Below, piece after piece: positions 13,889 to 21,166 of a DNA stretch of 64,000 bases. The DNA comes from CADCWN01 sp046328475. Its GTDB lineage: Bacteria > Chloroflexota > Chloroflexia > Thermomicrobiales > CADCWN01. The notes below the pieces were generated by a model. That model saw nothing but the letters and a program-made list of their open reading frames with translations, was not told where the DNA came from and ran no database searches. Numbering within the stretch: position 1 is the first letter of the stretch; the number at the start of each line of letters is the position of its first letter. A program made the translations under genes and the position numbers. The stretch is taken from NCBI GenBank assembly GCA_046328475.1, contig JAXLWN010000009.1, positions 62,001 through 126,000 of the forward strand, given 5' to 3'.

Positions 13889-16800
13889 GTGAGTAACACG
13901 GTCTACGTCGCGCTCGACCTTGAGGCGACCGAGATGCACCCCGAGCGCGGCGAGATCATCGAACTCGGCGCGATCAAGTTTACGACCGAGAAGGTGCTCG
14001 ACCGCTGGAGCGCGACGGTGCGCCCGCGTGGGCCGGTGCCGTTCGGGATTACGCAGCTCACCGGGATTACACAGGCCGAGGCGCGGCGGGCGGCGCCGTT
14101 CTCGGCGGTCGTGCCGGCGCTCACCGCGTTTCTTCGCAACCACCCGATCGTGGGGCAGTCGGTCTGGCTCGATGTGGAGATGCTGCGCGCGGCTGGGCTG
14201 GTGCTGGCAAATCCGCTCTTCGATACGTTTGAGCTGGCGACGCTGACGCTGCCGGGATTGCCCGCCTATAGCTTGCAGCAGATCGCGCGGCGGTTGAAGG
14301 TGGAGCTGCCGGTGGAGCACCGGGCGCTCGCCGATGCGACGGTCACGGTCGAGGTTTTCCGGCGGCTGGTCGAGCGGTTGCTCGAATTCGATCCCGAGAC
14401 GATCGGCGAGATCGGCAAGCTGCTGGTCGAGGCGAAGTCGCCGGTCGCGCCGCTGGTGCGCGACCTGGCGCGGGAGAAGACGCGCGAGGGGTTCGATAGC
14501 CCGGTTGGCGCGCTGGGGGCGGCGCTGAAGCAGCAACTGGCCCCGCGTGCGCTGACCGAAGATCGCTCGATGGACGCGCTCTTTCTGGTGCCACGCCCGC
14601 GCCCCGAGCGGTTGGAGCCGACCGGCCGCACGCGCCCGATCGATCTTGGGGGGCTGCGCGCGTTGTTCGCGCCCGATGGGGCGTTCGCGCGTGCCTTCCC
14701 CGGTTATGAGTATCGCAGCGGCCAGTTGAAGATGATGGAGACGGTCGCGGGGGCGCTGAACGATGGCGGGATCGTCGTAGGAGAAGCCGGCACAGGTACG
14801 GGCAAGTCGATTTCTTACTTGATCCCTTCAATTATCCACGCGTCCGAGCGCGGCGAGACGGTGGTGATTTCGACCGCGACGATCGGATTGCAGGATCAGC
14901 TATTCCGCAAGGATATTCCCGATGTGGCGCGGGTGCTGGGGGAGATTACGAAGGAGCGGAAGGGCGAAGGGGCGAACGGGCGAACGGGCGAACGGGCGGC
15001 GGCAAAAACTGATGTTGCGCCGATTCCGGAGGGGTTCCGGGCGGCGCTGCTGAAGGGGCGCTCGAATTATCTCTGCCTGCGGCGCTGGTTCCAGTTGCGG
15101 CGCAGCCCGCAGCACGCGCAGGATGACGCGCATCTGCTGGCGAAGACGATGGTCTGGTTGCAGGAGACCGATTCGGGCGACCGGGCCGAGTTGCTGCTGC
15201 TGCCGGAGGAGCAGGGGGCCTGGAATCGCCTCGCCGAGCATGAGGGGTCGTGCGTGGCCTCGGAGTGCGTCTTCCAGAAGCGCGGGCAGTGCTATCTCTA
15301 TCGCGCCCGGCGGCAGGCGGAGGGGGCGCACGTCATCGTCGTGAATCATGCGCTGTTGCTGTCCGATCTGGGTACGGATGGCGGCATTTTGCCGCCGTAC
15401 CAGCACCTGGTGATCGACGAGGCGCACCATCTGGAGGCAGAGGCGACGCGGCAGCTCGGTTTTGAACTCGATACTGCACGGCTTGCCAATCATCTGGAGG
15501 CGATTCGCCCGGCGGCGGGTGGGGCGACGCGCGCGGCGACTCGCGCGCCCGCAGCGGCACCCGCCGGGGTGCTGGCCGAGGTACGCGCGAGGCTGAATAT
15601 CGCGAAGGGGGCGGCGGCGCGCGAGGCGAAGGGGAAGATCGACGAGATTGTGGAGCCGGTGTGGCGCGCGACCGATGAGGCGCGCGAGGCCGGGATCCGC
15701 TTCTTCGCCCATCTCGCCAATTTTGTCGCGAAGCATGGTGGTGAGGCGGGGTCGTACGACCAGCGGTTGCGTCTGATCGAGTCGCTGCGCACGGGCGACG
15801 ATTGGAACGACGTGGAGTTGGCCTGGGAGTCGCTGCACGGCCCGCTGCTGCGGATCGCGGAGGGGCTGACGACGACGCTGCTGGCGCTCGATAACGTCGG
15901 TGACGAGTTGGATGGGCGCGAAGATCTGCTGATGGAGTTGACCCTGGCGCAGCGCGTGAATGCGGAGCTGCGGCTGCACGGGACGTCGGCGGTCGGGCGA
16001 CCAGACCCGAACATGGTCTACTGGATCGCGGCCGGGAGTGGGAACGAGCGGATCACGCTCCACGCCGCGCCGCTGCATGTCGGGCCGACGCTGGCGACGC
16101 AGCTCTTCGACCAGAAGCGGACCGTGGTGCTCGCGTCGGCGACGCTGGCGACCGAGGGGTCGTTCGATTTTGTGCGCGACCGCCTGGGGTTGGTTGGCGA
16201 CGGGCGTGACGAGCGCGTGAGCGAGTTGCGGGTGCCGTCGCCGTTCGATTACCGGCGCAACGCGCTGCTCTACCTGGCGGATGATATCCCGGAGCCGGGG
16301 ACGCAGGGGTACCAGAAGGCGCTGAATGACGCGCTGATCGGGCTGTGCGGCGCGACCGAGGGGCGGGCGCTGCTGCTCTTCACCTCCTATAGCGCGCTGC
16401 AGACGACCTACCGGGCGATCAAGGGGCCGCTCGAACGGCAGGGGATCCTGGTGCTCGGGCAGCGGCTCGATGGGAATCCGCGCCAGTTGCTCGACCGCTT
16501 CCGCGCCAATCCGCGCGCCGTGATTCTCGGGGCAGCCTCCTTCTGGGAGGGGGTGGATGTGGTTGGCGACGCGCTCAGCGTGCTGGCGATCACCCGGCTG
16601 CCGTTCGCGGTGCCGACCGACCCGGTCTTTGCCGCGCGTAGCGAGGGGTTTGGCGATCCCTTCGCGGAGTACTCGGTGCCGCACGCGATCCTGCGGTTTA
16701 AGCAGGGGTTCGGTCGCCTCATCCGCAGCGCGACCGACCGGGGGGTCTGCGCGATCCTCGACCGGCGGGTGCTCTCGAAGCGGTACGGGCGCGGCTTCAT

Positions 16801-16891
16801 CGACTCGCTGCCGCCGTGCGCCGAGATTCGCGGGCCGATCGCCGAGCTTGGCACGGCGGCGGCGGACTGGTTGGCCGAACCGCCGCGCTGA
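13889..16891 (+). CDS. dinG: DnaQ-type exonuclease fused to DinG helicase
   Basis: A 1,000-residue protein combining a 3'-5' exonuclease with an XPD/DinG-type 5'-3' DNA helicase, likely used in repair or removal of R-loops and replication blocks. The exonuclease domain (~5-165) keeps DLEAT (D10, E12) and HRALADA (~144-150). The helicase has Walker A GEAGTGTGKS (~299-308), four cysteines for an Fe-S cluster (~395, 454, 458, 465), the DEAH box (~508-512), the FWEGVDVVGD block and motif VI QGFGRLIRS (~938). GTG at 13889 fits the domain start. A tandem GGGCGAAC array at ~14962-14994 is read in frame as GANGRTGERA between Walker A and the cluster. Confidence 0.95.
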   Translation: MSNTVYVALDLEATEMHPERGEIIELGAIKFTTEKVLDRWSATVRPRGPVPFGITQLTGITQAEARRAAPFSAVVPALTAFLRNHPIVGQSVWLDVEMLRAAGLVLANPLFDTFELATLTLPGLPAYSLQQIARRLKVELPVEHRALADATVTVEVFRRLVERLLEFDPETIGEIGKLLVEAKSPVAPLVRDLAREKTREGFDSPVGALGAALKQQLAPRALTEDRSMDALFLVPRPRPERLEPTGRTRPIDLGGLRALFAPDGAFARAFPGYEYRSGQLKMMETVAGALNDGGIVVGEAGTGTGKSISYLIPSIIHASERGETVVISTATIGLQDQLFRKDIPDVARVLGEITKERKGEGANGRTGERAAAKTDVAPIPEGFRAALLKGRSNYLCLRRWFQLRRSPQHAQDDAHLLAKTMVWLQETDSGDRAELLLLPEEQGAWNRLAEHEGSCVASECVFQKRGQCYLYRARRQAEGAHVIVVNHALLLSDLGTDGGILPPYQHLVIDEAHHLEAEATRQLGFELDTARLANHLEAIRPAAGGATRAATRAPAAAPAGVLAEVRARLNIAKGAAAREAKGKIDEIVEPVWRATDEAREAGIRFFAHLANFVAKHGGEAGSYDQRLRLIESLRTGDDWNDVELAWESLHGPLLRIAEGLTTTLLALDNVGDELDGREDLLMELTLAQRVNAELRLHGTSAVGRPDPNMVYWIAAGSGNERITLHAAPLHVGPTLATQLFDQKRTVVLASATLATEGSFDFVRDRLGLVGDGRDERVSELRVPSPFDYRRNALLYLADDIPEPGTQGYQKALNDALIGLCGATEGRALLLFTSYSALQTTYRAIKGPLERQGILVLGQRLDGNPRQLLDRFRANPRAVILGAASFWEGVDVVGDALSVLAITRLPFAVPTDPVFAARSEGFGDPFAEYSVPHAILRFKQGFGRLIRSATDRGVCAILDRRVLSKRYGRGFIDSLPPCAEIRGPIAELGTAAADWLAEPPR
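14962..14994 (+). repeat. In-frame GGGCGAAC/GGGCGAA tandem words inside dinG
   Basis: GGGCGAA, GGGGCGAAC, GGGCGAAC, GGGCGAAC, GGGCGG. Its complement-type words (GCCCGTTC) recur at 50205-50232 in a spacer. Confidence 0.75.
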
Positions 16892-16942
16892 CGCGGCGAA
16901 TGCTTTCTGGCATTGATCCGATCCTGTTGTGCGGGGTGTGGG

Positions 16943-17998
16943 ATGCCCAGGCAGCGCGGGGGCAGGCGCTCGGCTGATGGCGCGTGGAAACGCGTGCTGA
17001 CCGATCTGTTGCCCGAGTTTCTGGCGTTCGCCGCGTCGGATTTGCACGCGGCGACCGATTGGGCGGTGCCACCCGTTTTCCTCGACAAGGAGTTCGCGAC
17101 GATCGCCCGGCAGGCTGCTGTTGGGGCGCGCACCGCTGATCTGGTTGTGCAGTTGCGGCTGCGATCGGGCGGGGTGGGTCTGGTGGTGCTGCACGTCGAG
17201 GTGCAGGGGCAGGCGGAGGGTGATTTTGCCGCGCGGATGTTCACCTACTACGCGCTGATTCACCTGCGGCTGTGGCGGCAGCGGCGGCGCAGGGGTGGTC
17301 GGGCTCAGGAAGCGATGCCGCTGATCCTCGGGATCGCGGTGCTGACCGACGATAGTCTCTCCTGGCAGCCGGGTGCGTACGAGTCGCGTGGTTTCGGGCT
17401 GGGTATCCGCTATGATTATCGTGCGCTCAAGCTGCGCGACCCGCAGGTGCGCGCGGCGTTGGAGGCGTTGACCGAGAACCCGTTCGGCCTGGTTGCCCGC
17501 ACCTGGCTGGAGCTGCAAGCGGCGGGCAGGCGCGAGGATGACGTGGCGCTGGCGGTGCGCACCGCGCTGCTGGCGTTGCGCGCGGGGCGCTACAGCGACG
17601 ACCACCTGGCGGCGATCCTGGCTTTTATCGAACAGGCGACAACATTGCCGGTGACGCGGTATCGGGCGTTGGTGGATGAGATAGTTCAGGCAGAGGGTAG
17701 GCCAATGGCACAGGTGATGAGCTACATCGAGCGCAAAGGCTGGCGGCGCGGCCGGGAAGAGGGACGTGCGGAGGGGCGAGAAGAAGGGCGAGAAGAAGGG
17801 CGAGAAGAAGGGCGAGAAGAAGGACGTCTGGATATCCTGCTGCCACTCTTGATCAGGGCTGTTGGGCCGATTGATGCTGCGACCACCTCGCGTATTCAGG
17901 CGCTTGAGGCTGATGCATTGCTTGATCTAGCTAATGCAGCCTTTGTGTTCGCTGATCGGGATGATTTGGCGCGTTGGTTGACTGAACATGGGGTGTAA
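16943..17998 (+). CDS. Rpn-family PD-(D/E)XK nuclease/putative transposase-like
   Basis: A 351-residue protein of the Rpn/PDDEXK_2 group, whose members are DNA endonucleases promoting recombination and, in some bacteria, acting in phage defence. The N-terminal DGAWKRVLTDLLPEFLAF block, TADLV (Asp) and LHVEVQGQ (Glu-x-Gln) form the nuclease core (~10-120), followed by FAARMFTYYALI. The C-terminal third has a GREE tandem run (codon repeat 17774-17823), typical of this family. ATG at 16943 is chosen over an upstream frame because homology starts right after it. An internal ATG at 17705 has its own Shine-Dalgarno sequence. Not part of a visible defence island. Confidence 0.78.
   Translation: MPRQRGGRRSADGAWKRVLTDLLPEFLAFAASDLHAATDWAVPPVFLDKEFATIARQAAVGARTADLVVQLRLRSGGVGLVVLHVEVQGQAEGDFAARMFTYYALIHLRLWRQRRRRGGRAQEAMPLILGIAVLTDDSLSWQPGAYESRGFGLGIRYDYRALKLRDPQVRAALEALTENPFGLVARTWLELQAAGRREDDVALAVRTALLALRAGRYSDDHLAAILAFIEQATTLPVTRYRALVDEIVQAEGRPMAQVMSYIERKGWRRGREEGRAEGREEGREEGREEGREEGRLDILLPLLIRAVGPIDAATTSRIQALEADALLDLANAAFVFADRDDLARWLTEHGV
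17705..17998 (+). CDS. Candidate internally initiated Rpn small protein (97 aa)
   Basis: An in-frame ATG at 17705 is preceded by AGAGGG seven bases away. It would give a 97-residue product holding only the GREE repeat and the helical C-terminal domain. Published work on Rpn genes describes short in-frame products that inhibit the full-length nuclease; this gene has the right arrangement. Expression is inferred and not shown. Confidence 0.35.
   Translation: MAQVMSYIERKGWRRGREEGRAEGREEGREEGREEGREEGRLDILLPLLIRAVGPIDAATTSRIQALEADALLDLANAAFVFADRDDLARWLTEHGV
17774..17823 (+). repeat. 12-bp tandem repeat (GGGCGAGAAGAA), about four copies
   Basis: It encodes Gly-Arg-Glu-Glu repeatedly. Copy number can change by slippage without breaking the frame. 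Confidence 0.9.
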
Positions 17999-18027
17999 CC
18001 ACCGGTAGCGTCGTGCCTGGGGTCCAG

Positions 18028-18036
18028 TGGTATGAT
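18028..18036 (+). promoter_or_regulatory. Extended -10 box for glpX
   Basis: TGGTATGAT (TGnTATGAT type) 48 bases before the ATG at 18084. No clear -35 box. Confidence 0.4.
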
Positions 18037-18083
18037 GCTGGCGTGCGATGGTGCATGATGGCAAGCGGGGGAGGTGCGCGGCG

Positions 18084-19085
18084 ATGTCTGTGGGGAATGG
18101 ACCGGTGCAGCCCGATCGCAATCTAGCCCTGGAATTGGTCCGCGTGACCGAGGCGGCGGCACTGGCGGCGGCGCTCTGGGTCGGGCGCGGCGATAAGAAT
18201 GCGGCCGACGGGGCGGCGGTCACGGCGATGCGCCATGTGCTCGGTGGCGTCGCGATGGATGGCGTCGTGGTGATCGGCGAGGGGGAGAAGGACGAGGCCC
18301 CGATGCTCTATGTCGGGGAGGAGGTCGGGGACGGCCAGCCGCCGCGGGTAGACATCGCGGTTGACCCGATCGATGGCACGCGCCTGACCTCGCTGGGCAT
18401 GCCGGGCGCGATTTCGGTGGTCGCCCTCGCCGAGCGCGGGGCGCTTTATAGCGCGCCGCCCGGTATCTACTACATGGAAAAGATCGCCGTGGGGCCGGAA
18501 GCGGCCGATGTGGTCGATATTCGCAATAGCGTCGCGGAGAATCTGCAAGCGGTGGCGCGGGCGAAGGAGATGTCGCTGCATAATCTGACGGTGGTCATCC
18601 TCGATCGCCCGCGCCACGAGAAGCTGGTGCAGGAAGTGCGCGCCACCGGCGCGCGGATCAAGTTCATCACCGATGGCGACGTGGCGGGCGCACTGCTGGC
18701 GGTGCGCGGCGATGGCGTCGATGTCCTGCTCGGCACGGGCGGTGCCCCGGAGGCGGTTGTCGCCGCCTGCGCGATCCGTTGCATGGGGGGCGCGATGCAG
18801 TGCCGGCTCTGGCCGCGCAATGAGATGGAGCGGCAACAGGCGATTGCCAATGGGATCGATCTCGATAAGGTGCTGCATATCGAGGATCTCGCGCGCGGCG
18901 ATAACCTCTTTTTCTCGGCCACGGGCGTTACCGATGGCGAATTGCTGCACGGCGTGAAGTTCACCGGTCGCCACGCCACGACGCAATCGCTGGTGATGCG
19001 TTCGCGCACCGGCACCATTCGCCAGATCAGCTCTCGCCACAGCCTCGATAAGTTGCGGGATAACCTGAATATCACGGTGGAGTAG
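18084..19085 (+). CDS. glpX: Fructose-1,6-bisphosphatase class II
   Basis: A 333-residue GlpX-type enzyme hydrolysing fructose-1,6-bisphosphate to fructose-6-phosphate in gluconeogenesis (and, in some bacteria, sedoheptulose-1,7-bisphosphate). The lithium-sensitive phosphatase fold motifs are clear: GEGEKDEAPML (~68-78), VDPIDGTRLTS (~93-103, metal site) and the C-terminal FFSATGVTDGELLHGV (~275-290). The length matches the family. ATG at 18084 has GGGGAGG upstream. The gene is monocistronic, with its own terminator 19 bases after the stop. Confidence 0.95.
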   Translation: MSVGNGPVQPDRNLALELVRVTEAAALAAALWVGRGDKNAADGAAVTAMRHVLGGVAMDGVVVIGEGEKDEAPMLYVGEEVGDGQPPRVDIAVDPIDGTRLTSLGMPGAISVVALAERGALYSAPPGIYYMEKIAVGPEAADVVDIRNSVAENLQAVARAKEMSLHNLTVVILDRPRHEKLVQEVRATGARIKFITDGDVAGALLAVRGDGVDVLLGTGGAPEAVVAACAIRCMGGAMQCRLWPRNEMERQQAIANGIDLDKVLHIEDLARGDNLFFSATGVTDGELLHGVKFTGRHATTQSLVMRSRTGTIRQISSRHSLDKLRDNLNITVE

Positions 19086-19103
19086 CCGCCGAATTGCTGC
19101 GCC

Positions 19104-19143
19104 AGCCCCGCCGCGCCAATCCGAGGGCGCGGCGGGGCTTTTT
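19104..19143 (+). terminator. Intrinsic terminator of glpX
   Basis: A 14-bp perfect stem (AGCCCCGCCGCGCC with its complement at 19126-19139) and an 8-base loop, followed by four T. Confidence 0.92.
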
Positions 19144-19240
19144 GCTGCGTCGCGACCGGGTGTTGGGTTCGCGCACTCAGTGTTATGTCGTGCTAGCTGG
19201 TGTGTTGTGGCGCGTGGCGCGTGGAAGCAGTGGTGGTTGT

Positions 19241-19270
19241 TTGACAGTACGTACACCCCGGTGGTATCCT
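19241..19270 (+). promoter_or_regulatory. Promoter of the LysM-M23 gene, with GTACGTAC motif
   Basis: TTGACA at 19241-19246, a 17-18 base spacer carrying GTACGTACACCCC, then GTATCC/TATCCT at 19264-19270. The spacer block matches the one at the NlpC/P60 promoter (6786). A 12-base word GCGTACGTTCTA at ~19280 recurs at ~20931, after the gene. Confidence 0.55.
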
Positions 19271-19381
19271 GCGGGTGCCAGGGGCATCCGCGTACGTTCT
19301 AGCGATTACCTCTTCACCCGGGCGATGGGGAAACGGTCGGGTGTGACGCGAGGCTCCGGGCGAGCGAAGGTGTAACGGCGC

Positions 19382-20926
19382 TTGAAGCAACTGGTCAAGG
19401 ACGAACGTCGGGCCGAGACGGCTGTCGCTACCGGCGTCGAGGAGCGGGCGCTAGCGCCGCGTCGCTTCGACTACGGGCGCGGCGGCACGGTCGTTGGTGG
19501 GCGCAAGCCGCGCGGGGCACGGGCACCGCGCGCGGGGTTTGTCGTGGCGCGGCTCTTGCCGCACCTGCTGGTCCTCGCCGTGGCGGTCGCGGTCGTGATC
19601 GGCAATGGTTTCTGGGACCCGACGCTGCTCGGGATTCACATCTCGAGCGAGCCGCAAACCCCGCCCGATTTCGACGTGCCGCTCCTGCCGCCGGCGAATC
19701 AGGGGGTTGTTTCGGCCGAGCCCGAGTATCCGGCGACGAGCGGGTACTTCACGCGACCGCCGCTGCCGATCACGCCGGTGCGTTTGCGGCTGGCGACGTA
19801 TGAGACGAAGGCGGGCGAGACGCCGAAGCAGGTTGCCGCGCGCTTCGGGCTGCAGACGACGACGATCCTCTGGGCCAATGCGATGCAGGATCCCGAGCGC
19901 CCGCTCCCGGCCGGGACGAAGCTGCGGATCCCGCCGGTCGATGGCATGCTCCATCAGGTGCAGGGAAACGATACGCTCACGGCGATTGCCGCGAAGTACC
20001 GGGTCGAGACGACCGCGATCACCGGCTATCAGCCGAACGATATCGCCGGGCCGAACGACCTCGTGCCGAACACGTTCATCCTCGTTATCGGCGGGCAGAT
20101 GCCGGTGCGCGAGCGGATCGAGGAGTATGTCGTCCGCAACGGCGATACGCTCTGGTCGATCGCGAATCGCTTCGGTCTGGAGCCGAGTACGCTCGTCTGG
20201 GCGAATAGCCTGACGAATGGCGACGTACTGGCGGTGGGGCAGCCGATCATCATCCCGCCGGTGAATGGCACGATCCATCATGTGGAAGATGGCGAGACGC
20301 TGGCGGCGATCGCCGAACGGTACGGCGTGAAGCCGGAGCAGATCACCGCGTTTGCCCCGAATGGCCTGGGTGGCGATGGGACCCCATTACCGGGGAGTGA
20401 TCTCGTCATTCCCGGTGGCACGCCGCCCGCGCCGCCGCCGCCGGTCATCGCCGAGCCGGTGCAGTCGGATCCGGCGGTGGCGCCGCCTGCGGCTGCACCG
20501 GGGAGTGCGCCTGCGGCCACGCCGGCGTCGGGCACGCGCGCCGTGGGGTCGTTCATCTGGCCCGCGACCGGGGCGCTGACGACTTACTTCGGCGATAACC
20601 CGGCGTACTATGGCCCCGGTGGGCACAATGGCCTCGACATCGCCAATAGCCTGGGGACGCCGCTGCTGGCGGCCGATGGTGGGGTGGTGATCTTCTCCGG
20701 CTGGCAGGGTGGCCTCGGGAACGCGATCGCCATCGACCACGAGAATGGCTTTGTGACCTGGTATGGCCACGCCAATTCGCTGGCGGTCAGCGCGGGGCAG
20801 CGGGTCGCGCGCGGCCAGGTGGTGGCCTACATGGGATCGACGGGCAACTCCACCGGCTCCCATGTCCACTTCATCGTTGTGCGCAACGGTGTGTACGTCA
20901 ATCCGCTCGCCTATTTGCCGCGCTAG
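19382..20926 (+). CDS. LysM-domain M23 endopeptidase, membrane anchored
   Basis: A 514-residue peptidoglycan-directed metallopeptidase. After a basic cytoplasmic N terminus there is one membrane segment (ARLLPHLLVLAVAVAVVIGN, ~55-75). Four LysM-type modules follow at about 139-185, 190-240, 247-292 and 299-345. A Pro/Ala linker leads to the M23 domain (~390-514), with zinc ligands in GGHNGLDIAN (His and Asp, ~414-418) and HVHF (~494-497). The chosen start is TTG at 19382, ~12 bases after GAAGG; a later start cannot be excluded. It shares a promoter motif with the other wall hydrolase in the window. Confidence 0.92.
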   Translation: MKQLVKDERRAETAVATGVEERALAPRRFDYGRGGTVVGGRKPRGARAPRAGFVVARLLPHLLVLAVAVAVVIGNGFWDPTLLGIHISSEPQTPPDFDVPLLPPANQGVVSAEPEYPATSGYFTRPPLPITPVRLRLATYETKAGETPKQVAARFGLQTTTILWANAMQDPERPLPAGTKLRIPPVDGMLHQVQGNDTLTAIAAKYRVETTAITGYQPNDIAGPNDLVPNTFILVIGGQMPVRERIEEYVVRNGDTLWSIANRFGLEPSTLVWANSLTNGDVLAVGQPIIIPPVNGTIHHVEDGETLAAIAERYGVKPEQITAFAPNGLGGDGTPLPGSDLVIPGGTPPAPPPPVIAEPVQSDPAVAPPAAAPGSAPAATPASGTRAVGSFIWPATGALTTYFGDNPAYYGPGGHNGLDIANSLGTPLLAADGGVVIFSGWQGGLGNAIAIDHENGFVTWYGHANSLAVSAGQRVARGQVVAYMGSTGNSTGSHVHFIVVRNGVYVNPLAYLPR

Positions 20927-21166
20927 GAGGGCGTACGTTCTACGTCGCACGTCCGACAGTCCTGGCGTCCTCAGTACCCGGCAGTACATTCGAACGGTTA
21001 GTACCAATTAGTACGCTTAGGGGATGGGGGAACGCCGCACCACGGCGTACCCTGGTACTATCAGCGCCCGTTCGCGGCGTATTCGTGTGTCGTCGTTTTG
21101 GGCCTTTGTTCATACTGTCGGGTATGGGAGCCATCGCGCTCCGGCCACGCGCCAGGAGGAGGGTGC
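20927..21166. promoter_or_regulatory. Regulatory region with phased AGTAC repeats
   Basis: AGTAC occurs at 20973, 20983, 21000 and 21010, i.e. two pairs spaced 10 bases. TTAGTACCAATTAGTACG lies at 20998-21015 and an inverted copy (GGTACTA) at 21054-21060. The region precedes the GGDEF/HD-GYP gene. A similar ATTAGTACCATAGTACC lies at 50248-50263. Confidence 0.45.

Noticed and set aside
14900..17605. A 901-codon open frame antisense to dinG
   Set aside because: Composition is Arg/Pro/Gln-rich with no family blocks and no domain structure; it is the expected antisense shadow of a GC-rich gene with strong third-position bias.
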